Assembly: GCA_964492245.1 (NCBI GenBank)
Contig: CAZBJJ010000039.1
Span: 1 to 21,085, forward strand
DNA length: 21,085 nucleotides
Source of the DNA: CAZBJJ01 sp964492245
Lineage (GTDB): Bacteria; Spirochaetota; Spirochaetia; Treponematales; Breznakiellaceae
Direction of reading: 5' to 3'
Positions 7,658-12,964 of the stretch are shown here, piece after piece. Positions within the stretch are counted from its first letter, which is position 1, and every line of letters starts with the position of its first letter. The notes below the pieces were generated by a model. That model worked only from the letters and a program-made list of their open reading frames with translations, made no database searches and had not been told where the DNA came from. Position numbers and translations under genes: made by a program.

Positions 7658-8037
7658 ATGGATATTCATATTAAGCGGGTGTATGAGGAGCCCTGCGCCG
7701 ATGNNNNNNNNNNNNNNNNNNNNNNNNNNNNNNNNNNNNNNNNNNNNNNNNNNNNNNNNNNNNNNNNNNNNNNNNNNNNNNNNNNNNNNNNNNNNNNNNN
7801 NNNCTGCGCCGATGGTTTGGGCATGACCCTGAGCGTTTTGAGGAATTTCGCCAACGCTATATAAAGGAATTACAGGGTCAGCCACAGGGGGATAGCGCGA
7901 GGGAGCTTCTGCGCCTTGGAAAATTGACCACCTTACAAAGGGTCTGTCTTTTGTATGGGGCAAGGGATAGAGAACAGAACCATGCGGCGGTTTTGGCAGC
8001 ATTTTTAATCAATTTTGCCGAGGAAGCCGGGTTTTAG
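7658..8037 (+). CDS. DUF488 (YeaO-like) family protein, interrupted by assembly gap
   Basis: The left part reads MDIHIKRVYEEPCAD up to the gap. The right part starts LRRWFGHDPERFEEFRQRY at 7804 and ends with ARDREQNHAAVLAAFLINFAEEAGF and a TAG at 8035-8037. Both halves match the DUF488 pattern 'IKRVY..P...DG.R.LVDRLWPRG' and 'LR.WFGHDP.RW.EF..RY ... LLY.ARD...NHA.VL', so this is one gene missing roughly 35 central residues. The two halves are in the same frame only if the true gap is 2 modulo 3 (for example 98 or 101), not 100. Function is unknown. Its last 33 bp overlap the convergent hydE end. Confidence 0.8.
7704..7803. other. Assembly gap 1 (100 N)
   Basis: A run of exactly 100 N inside the DUF488 gene. 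The same 11 bases, CTGCGCCGATG, end the left flank and begin the right flank. Protein homology says that real sequence is missing, so the flank match is a short direct repeat and not a simple contig overlap. Confidence 0.97.
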
Positions 8038-9069
8038 GCTATCGGCCCTGCTGTAGTCGAGTTTTAGGCCCGCCGCACGGGCAATTTCCCCGGAGGAGCA
8101 GGTGCAGGCTTCGGTGCACTCGTCTATGCAGCGCTTATTTGGGTAGATTTCGTAGTTCTTTTTGGCCTCTGCTGGAGAAAAATTGGGCATAAGCACATTG
8201 GCCCCTGCTTTTAAGGCGTCTACGCGATAATCGCGGTCAAGACTTCCGAGGGCGGTGGTGGCTGGCAGCCAGGCATTGCGCGAGAGAATGCGCAAAAGGG
8301 CCAGGGCCTTAAGCGTAATGGGAAGGCTCCCCGCTTTTTCATGGGCGTAGATGGTCTGTGGGTGGGGAATAAAGGGGCCAATACCAATCATATCAAAGTC
8401 CTGTTTTATCAAATACAGTATATCTTTGGCGATATGCTCTAGGCTCTGGCCGGGCGGTCCTATCATTATTCCACTGCCACACTGATATCCGAGGTCTTTT
8501 AGGTCTTCGAGGGCCTTGAGCCTTGTTTTAAGTTCGCGGCCTTGGTGCAGGCTTTGGTAAAGGGCGGCATCGCTACTTTCTATACGCAAAAGATAGCGAT
8601 CGGCACCGGCATCCTTCCAGGCTTTGTAATCTGATTTTGGCCGTTCGCCCACCGAAAGTGTTATTGCCATGTCGTATCGGGTTTTAATTTCGCAGATTAT
8701 TTTGGCAATTTGGTCTGCGGGCCAAGCGTCTTCGCCCGACTGCAAGACAATGGTGCGAAAGCCGGCGCGGTAAATTAGGTCGGCCGATGCAAATATGTCC
8801 CTTTCGCTCAGACGGTAGCGCCTTGCTCCTTGGTTAAAACGGTTTAGACCACAGTAATTACAGCTGTTTTTACAGTAGCTGGAAAACTCCACCAGGCCCC
8901 GCACGACCATGCGCCGGCCACAGTATTCGTCGCGAATTGCGCGGGCCTTTGCATACAGCTGTTCAAGTTCATCGGCCTCTTCGCTGCGCAGAAGATAGAC
9001 GACTTCTGTCAGCGAGGGTTCGCCCTGTTCTGCAACTCGGGCGAGAACCTGGGTAAAATCGCTTCTCAT
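8005..9069 (-). CDS. hydE: [FeFe] hydrogenase H-cluster radical SAM maturase HydE
   Basis: 354 residues from the ATG at 9069, which overlaps the hydF stop as ATGA; the family length is about 350. An upstream in-frame start at 9108 lies inside hydF and is less likely. The radical SAM cluster motif is Cys66-x3-Cys70-x2-Cys73 in SSYCKNSCNYCGLN. GFRTIVLQSGED, IKTRYDMAITLSVGER and GSGIMIGPPGQ are typical of the HydE/PylB/BioB barrel. HydE works with HydG and HydF to make the 2Fe subcluster, in the step that leads to the dithiomethylamine bridge. Near the C-terminus, CIDECTEACTC is rich in cysteine, in the region where some HydE proteins hold a second, non-essential cluster. The dispersed motif copy at 8101-8119 encodes part of it. 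Confidence 0.95.
   Translation of the reverse strand: MRSDFTQVLARVAEQGEPSLTEVVYLLRSEEADELEQLYAKARAIRDEYCGRRMVVRGLVEFSSYCKNSCNYCGLNRFNQGARRYRLSERDIFASADLIYRAGFRTIVLQSGEDAWPADQIAKIICEIKTRYDMAITLSVGERPKSDYKAWKDAGADRYLLRIESSDAALYQSLHQGRELKTRLKALEDLKDLGYQCGSGIMIGPPGQSLEHIAKDILYLIKQDFDMIGIGPFIPHPQTIYAHEKAGSLPITLKALALLRILSRNAWLPATTALGSLDRDYRVDALKAGANVLMPNFSPAEAKKNYEIYPNKRCIDECTEACTCSSGEIARAAGLKLDYSRADSLKPGFLGKID
8101..8119 (+). repeat. Dispersed 19-bp motif, copy 2
   Basis: GGTGCAGGCTTCGGTGCAC, inside hydE, antisense to the gene. The ends GTGCA and TGCAC form a perfect inverted repeat around GGCTTCGG. A weaker copy, GGTGCAGGCTTTGG, lies at 8544-8557 in the same gene. Confidence 0.75.
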
Positions 9070-10419
9070 GCTTCTACCTCTGTATCGATACCAAAGGGCA
9101 AAAGGCATCGTTCAAGGACCCCCTGGAAGAGGGACAGGGCCATGCCGTAATTGGTTATGGCTAGATTTGCTGTCAGAGCTCGTTGGATGCGGTGGAGCAT
9201 GAGTCGCCGGTTAAGGGTGCAGGCTCCACAGTGAATTATAAGGCGGTAGCTTTCTAGGTCTGAGGGGAAGTCCTTGCCCGAGCAGTGTACAATGTCTAAC
9301 TCCTTGCCGGTGTAGCGGGCCAGGCCCTGGGGAATTTTTATCCGGCCTATGTCGTCTTCCTGGGCATGGTGCGTGCAGGCCTCGGCAATGAGTACCCGAT
9401 CGCCATCCTGCAAGTTTTTAATGGTCAGTGCCCCCTTGGCCAATATCTGTATGTCGCCTTTTAGGCGGGAAAATAAAATTGAAAAACTGGTAAAGGCTAC
9501 CTCTTTGGGGGTGGCTAATGCCACCTGGGCGGCCACCTGGGAGTCGGCGATGACGAGGTCGGGGGGTCTTTTTAGGGCCCGCAGGGCCTGGGGGTATTCG
9601 CTGTCTTTTACTAATAGGCTGATGCAGCCACTGTCCAGGCCTTCGCGCAGGCTTTGGACCTGTGGCATGATGAGCCGGCCCTGGGGGGCGGCGGCATCGA
9701 TGGGGGCCACAAAAACTACTATTGCACCGCCGTTACCGTTAAACCCGGCGCCGCCGTCTCCGATAAACCCGGCGCCGCCGCCNNNNNNNNNNNNNNNNNN
9801 NNNNNNNNNNNNNNNNNNNNNNNNNNNNNNNNNNNNNNNNNNNNNNNNNNNNNNNNNNNNNNNNNNNNNNNNNNNNNNNNNNCGCCGCCTGCTGAATGCA
9901 AAGGCGCAGGGCGGTAATGAGGTCGTGGCGTGTTGCTTCGTCGTTAGGGTTACTTGTGCAGGACAGGGTACACCGAAGCTTGCACCTCAGTTCGTCCAGC
10001 CAGGCTTGGCTCGGGCTATGGATATCAATTTTATTTATAATGCCAATAACCGGCACCTTGGCTGTAAGGCACTGGACCAGAAAAGCCTCCTCGTGGCTCG
10101 TCCACACATTGGGCTCTAGGACAAGGAGGGCAATATCGGTTTCGGCAAGGGCCAGTTCCATTTTTTCTTGGCGCTCTTGTTGCAAAGGCCCCGCATCGTC
10201 GAAACCCGCCGTGTCGATAAAGCTCACAGGGCCCAGGCCGGCTATCTCCATGTTTTTGCGCACATTGTCGCTGGTGGTACCGGCATTTTCCGATACAATT
10301 GAGGCTTTCTGGCCACTTACGAGGTTGAGAAAGCTAGATTTACCCACGTTCATGCGGCCAAAAATACCAATATGAAGGCGCAGGGCCTGGGGGCTGGTGA
10401 GCATTTCAGTCTGTAACAT
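9066..10419 (-). CDS. hydF: [FeFe] hydrogenase maturation GTPase HydF, interrupted by assembly gap
   Basis: The N-terminal 179 residues are the GTPase domain: P-loop GRMNVGKSS (21-29), GTTSD (48-51), DTAG (70s), NKID (129-132). After the gap a Gly-rich linker leads into VVFVAPIDAAAPQGRLIMPQVQ, the dimerization domain, and then the cluster domain with CTHH and HCGAC, the known CxH...HCxxC ligand set for the [4Fe-4S] cluster. HydF is the scaffold that carries the 2Fe precursor to apo-hydrogenase. The parts on either side of the gap already total about 417 residues, against about 400-410 for complete family members, so the linker and gap are an insertion. Reading frame requires the true gap to be a multiple of three. 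The gene starts 6 bp after hydG and overlaps hydE by ATGA. No strong RBS is seen; an ATG at 10404 is an alternative start. Confidence 0.95.
9723..9779 (-). repeat. Tandem 24-bp repeat encoding Gly-rich octapeptides in HydF
   Basis: On the coding (minus) strand two 24-bp units encode GGAGFIGD (9756-9779) and GGAGFNGN (9732-9755), followed by a partial unit GGA (9723-9731). The array runs into assembly gap 2, so the copy number is unknown. It sits in the linker between the GTPase domain and domain II. Confidence 0.85.
9783..9882. other. Assembly gap 2 (100 N)
   Basis: Exactly 100 N inside hydF, directly abutting the Gly-rich tandem repeat. The flanks share CGCCGCC. Repeat collapse is the likely cause of the break. 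Confidence 0.97.
9968..9986 (-). repeat. Dispersed 19-bp motif, copy 3
   Basis: Minus strand GGTGCAAGCTTCGGTGTAC, inside the GTPase domain of hydF and in the sense direction. It encodes most of the cysteine-rich RCKLRCT segment. Confidence 0.75.
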
Positions 10420-10425
10420 AGGCAG

Positions 10426-11952
10426 CTAAAAGTAGAGGTCCCGCTCGCCGGCTAGGATTTTTTTATGCGCATCAATTAAATGCTCCCAGAGGGCGGGCGA
10501 AAAATCCCTCGGTACCCGGGCCTCAATTTCGGCCAACTCCTTTTCGATAATGCTACTGCCAATGCGGTAGGTTTCGGGGCTGGCAAAATCTTCCAGCCAT
10601 TCCTGAAAGGTGAGCACCGCATTGAGCTTGCAAAAACAGCCCTCGCGCCCCGACTCTAGGGCATCCATAATTTTCTTGCCGGTACGGCCACAGCGATAGC
10701 CGGCTGTGCAAAAGGAGACAATATGGCCCATATCTGCCAGCTCGCGAATAATGGCATCGAGGCTACGGGTGTCGCCCAGAAGAAATTGTTGGTTCTCGCC
10801 CGCCTGCGCATCGGCCGATTCGGCTGCGGTGTAGGCGCCAATGCCCACACGGGTATCGGCATCGCGCTGGGTGCACATCTTAATGACCGATTGCAGCATC
10901 TCTGGGCTTTCGCGGTTGGTTACAATAAGCCCAGCATAGGGGATGGCAAGACGGATGCAGGCGATAAGATAGCGGAAATCCTCGTCGCTGACCCAGTGCT
11001 TTACCCAGGAAAAATCGGTACCAGCAGCGGGTTCTAGGCGTGGCACGCTTACGGTATGCGGTCCCAGGCCATAGCGATTTTCCAAATCCTGGGCATGGGC
11101 GCGCAGGCCCATCAGTTCAAAGCGCCAGTCGGCTAACCCAAAAAGGGCTCCCACTGCTACATCGTCGATATCTGCATCCATTGCCCGATGCAGGGCGTAC
11201 AGGCGCCAGCGATAATTCCCCTTAAGTGTATGTGGTGGGTGGACCTCCCTGTATACGCGTTTGTCGTAGGTCTCCTGGAAGACCTGAAAGGTGCCAATAC
11301 CTGCATCGCGCAGTTTGGCAAGTTCTTCAATTGGCAGGGGGGCCGCATTGATATTTACCCGGCGAATTTCGCCCACGCCATTGCGCACCCGCTCTTTAAT
11401 GGCATAGATGCGCCGCATACTCTCGGCAATGTAGTCGGCAGAGGTCTCGGGGTGCTCGCCATATACTAAGACTAGGCGCTTGTGCCCAATTTTTCCCGCC
11501 AGAACTCGGGCCTCACTCTCGATCTCTTCCATAGTTAATACACGGCGGTTTATATTTTCGTTCTCGCAACGAAAGCCACAGTATTTGCAGGAGTTTACGC
11601 ATTTGCTGCCACAGTACAGGGGCGCAAAGGTCACTACCCGATTGTCGTAGACCTGGGTTTTAATTTTGCGTGCCGCAGCAAAGACCTCTGCCTTTAACTG
11701 AGGATCCTGCACCTGCACAAGGGCCGCAAGATCTTCCCCGCTCATCAATTTAATGGCATAGGCCTTATTTATAATACTGCGTATCTGCTGCGCACTGTGC
11801 GCCTTGCCCTTTTCCAATTGGCCTTCGATGGCTTCGGTATCGATAAAGTCTTTGCCATCAATTAAATATTTATCTATCTCTTCTTGGCGGATAAGGTTTT
11901 TTCGCCAGTTGGCAGGGCTCAGTTTTTCTTCGATTATAGTTTCAGTATTCAT
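10426..11952 (-). CDS. hydG: [FeFe] hydrogenase maturase HydG (radical SAM tyrosine lyase), atypical C-terminal cluster motif
   Basis: 508 residues, somewhat longer than the usual ~460-480. The radical SAM motif is Cys118-x3-Cys122-x2-Cys125 in KCVNSCKYCGFR. GHKRLVLVYGEHPE, GEIRRVNINAAPL, GIGTFQVFQETYDKRVY, GALFGLADWRFELMGL and GPHTVSVPRLEPA identify HydG, which cleaves tyrosine and supplies CO and cyanide for the H-cluster. The canonical C-terminal CX2CX22C that holds the auxiliary Fe-S cluster is altered. It reads Cys415-Thr-Ala-Gly418-Tyr-Arg-Cys421, then Cys439 and Cys441, so the second ligand is glycine and two extra cysteines lie nearby. The ATG has GAGG upstream and follows the TM1266-type gene by 8 bp; hydF follows after 6 bp. 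Confidence 0.93.
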   Translation of the reverse strand: MNTETIIEEKLSPANWRKNLIRQEEIDKYLIDGKDFIDTEAIEGQLEKGKAHSAQQIRSIINKAYAIKLMSGEDLAALVQVQDPQLKAEVFAAARKIKTQVYDNRVVTFAPLYCGSKCVNSCKYCGFRCENENINRRVLTMEEIESEARVLAGKIGHKRLVLVYGEHPETSADYIAESMRRIYAIKERVRNGVGEIRRVNINAAPLPIEELAKLRDAGIGTFQVFQETYDKRVYREVHPPHTLKGNYRWRLYALHRAMDADIDDVAVGALFGLADWRFELMGLRAHAQDLENRYGLGPHTVSVPRLEPAAGTDFSWVKHWVSDEDFRYLIACIRLAIPYAGLIVTNRESPEMLQSVIKMCTQRDADTRVGIGAYTAAESADAQAGENQQFLLGDTRSLDAIIRELADMGHIVSFCTAGYRCGRTGKKIMDALESGREGCFCKLNAVLTFQEWLEDFASPETYRIGSSIIEKELAEIEARVPRDFSPALWEHLIDAHKKILAGERDLYF

Positions 11953-11960
11953 TATTGCCT

Positions 11961-12212
11961 CTACATTTTTGCCAAGGTGGATTTAACAGTGATGCCGGGT
12001 ATCTGCCCCAGCCTGCCGGTCAATGCGCCAATGCGATCGTTGGAGGCATCTACAATAAGGGTGATGATATTCAAATTGCGTTCGTGGTAGGGAAGGCCCA
12101 TGCGCCCAACAACCATATCGCCAAAGTCGGCGAGGATCTCGTTCACTTTTTGGGCGCTGTTTTCGCGCTCTTTTACAATAATGGCAACAATGCCAACCGC
12201 TCTTTCTTCCAT
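11961..12212 (-). CDS. TM1266-type putative iron-only hydrogenase system regulator
   Basis: 83 residues beginning MEERAVGIVAIIVKERENSAQKVNEIL and ending with IPGITVKSTLAKM. It has the beta-alpha-beta-beta-alpha-beta pattern of an ACT/NikR-C-like fold with the family features GRMGLPYHERNLNIITLIV and LTGRLGQIPGI. TM1266-family proteins are commonly encoded beside hydG or hydE and are called putative regulators of the hydrogenase system from that context; no DNA-binding domain is present. The start at 12212 is fixed by a strong GGAGG seven bases upstream. The frame is open for 44 codons further upstream, but that stretch is the structured leader and lies outside the family's normal length. First gene of the hyd operon. 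Confidence 0.88.
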   Translation of the reverse strand: MEERAVGIVAIIVKERENSAQKVNEILADFGDMVVGRMGLPYHERNLNIITLIVDASNDRIGALTGRLGQIPGITVKSTLAKM

Positions 12213-12379
12213 TATATAGCCTCCAAAATTGATAGCTCCCCGCAGGGCAGCAATTTTTAGAGCTATACAGGTGCAAGCTTCGGGAAACCCGTAGCGGCAA
12301 GAGATGGCACAAAAAATAAATTCGCTGCCCTTGGCTTTAGGCACTGGTAGACATCAGCCTTGCCCTGACCTCAGGTTAC
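12213..12379 (-). ncRNA. Structured 5' leader of the hyd operon, candidate cis-regulatory RNA
   Basis: About 167 nt lie between the predicted transcription start (near 12379) and the ATG at 12212. Stem B pairs 12245-12256 with 12318-12330 (GGGCAGC with GCTGCCC plus AATTT with AAATT, one bulge). Stem A pairs ATAGCTC 12232-12238 with GAGCTAT 12260-12266. A and B cross, giving an H-type pseudoknot that ends a few bases before the GGAGG. Inside B are GTGC/GCAC (12271-12274 with 12307-12310) and an 8-bp hairpin with one mismatch and a three-base loop (12277-12295). Upstream, CCUG-AGGU-CAGG forms another hairpin. I do not recognise a known riboswitch class. Pairings were found by eye, not by energy calculation. 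Confidence 0.5.
12270..12288 (+). repeat. Dispersed 19-bp motif, copy 4 (diverged end)
   Basis: GGTGCAAGCTTCGGGAAAC: the first 14 bases fit the consensus exactly, and the last five differ. It lies in the hyd leader, antisense to it, and overlaps the central hairpin of that RNA. Confidence 0.6.
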
Positions 12380-12385
12380 TTTTCG

Positions 12386-12414
12386 TTTATAGCATATCGA
12401 GAAATAAATATCAA
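12386..12414 (-). promoter_or_regulatory. Promoter of the hyd maturation operon
   Basis: Minus-strand TTGATA (plus 12409-12414), exactly 17 bp, then TATAAA (12386-12391). The start would fall near 12379, just before the leader's first hairpin. Confidence 0.65.
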
Positions 12415-12425
12415 TATAAAAATGC

Positions 12426-12453
12426 TTGATAATAAAAAATAATTTGATACTAT
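12426..12453 (+). promoter_or_regulatory. Promoter for the outer-membrane-type gene and probably GH2-queH
   Basis: TTGATA (12426-12431), 16 bp, TACTAT (12448-12453), followed after 7 bp by the GGAGG ribosome binding site (12461-12465). It is back to back with the hyd promoter; the two -35 boxes are about 11 bp apart. The transcript leader would be very short. Confidence 0.5.
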
Positions 12454-12472
12454 AGGGCTTGGAGGTTCTGTG

Positions 12473-12958
12473 TTGAAAAATTACATCGCTCCTATTTTTA
12501 TTTCTGTGCTGCTTTGGGCTTCTATTGGAATTCTGAGCGCACAGGAGGCGGGCCCAAAGAACAATCTTTCGCTTACCGCGACCAGCGCAATGGAGCTTCA
12601 AATGGGCTATGCGCACCAGCTTGAGTTTCCGGTTTTAACTGGCGCCTCCCCCTTGCTCTCGGGCAACAAGCTTGCCTTAAATTTTGTGGGCAATATTTCG
12701 CCGGTATCCTTTGGCGCAGATCTCGAGGCTCGCCTTACCCCGGTGGCCTTTTTGCAAATCTTTGCCGGTGCAGGTGCCCTGACAGCTTGGAATATTCCCA
12801 TAGCAAATGGGCTGCGCAAAAACCATCGCCAAGGGGAGGGGCCCGACAATACAATAGAGGGCGATTACGGCTTTTATCAGGATAGGCTACTAAATACCGC
12901 CCAGCCCCTGCGCTTAGAGTTTTACCGCATAGCAGCTATTATATCTTGGGAGTTTTAA
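12473..12958 (+). CDS. Short outer-membrane-type protein with signal peptide
   Basis: 161 residues if started at the TTG at 12473, seven bases after GGAGG; the GTG at 12470 is only four bases away and less likely. The N-terminus MKNYIAPIFISVLLWASIGI, then LSAQEAG, looks like a signal peptide cut after SAQ or nearby. The mature part has alternating amphipathic strands (LALNFVGNISPVSFGADLEARL, TPVAFLQIFAGAGALTAWNI) and ends in IISWEF with a terminal Phe, as in beta-barrel outer membrane proteins. The style resembles spirochaete OMPs of about 300-400 residues, so this may be an internally deleted or naturally short version. Function is unknown. GH2 begins 6 bp after the stop, suggesting co-transcription. 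Confidence 0.65.
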   Translation: MKNYIAPIFISVLLWASIGILSAQEAGPKNNLSLTATSAMELQMGYAHQLEFPVLTGASPLLSGNKLALNFVGNISPVSFGADLEARLTPVAFLQIFAGAGALTAWNIPIANGLRKNHRQGEGPDNTIEGDYGFYQDRLLNTAQPLRLEFYRIAAIISWEF

Positions 12959-12964
12959 ATAATT

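Noticed and set aside
7690..7815. The 11-bp repeat around gap 1 as a target-site duplication of an inserted element.
   Set aside because: Both sides fit one DUF488 protein with its normal middle missing, so the gap holds gene sequence and not an insertion.
9372..9385. CGTGCAGGCCTCGG as a sixth copy of the dispersed motif.
   Set aside because: Two mismatches in the 14-base core, and it encodes the conserved EACTH cluster ligand region of HydF, which explains it.
12213..12344. 44-codon open frame in phase with the TM1266-type gene, giving a longer protein with several cysteines (FCAISCRYGFPEACTC).
   Set aside because: A strong GGAGG precedes the internal ATG at 12212, the family is about 80-90 residues, and the upstream stretch is full of base-paired stems with no RBS of its own.
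12331..12379. Partial resemblance of GGCTGATGTCTACC in the hyd leader to the 3' half of the fluoride riboswitch.
   Set aside because: The required 5' GGCGATGG-like half is absent and the gene downstream is not a fluoride exporter.
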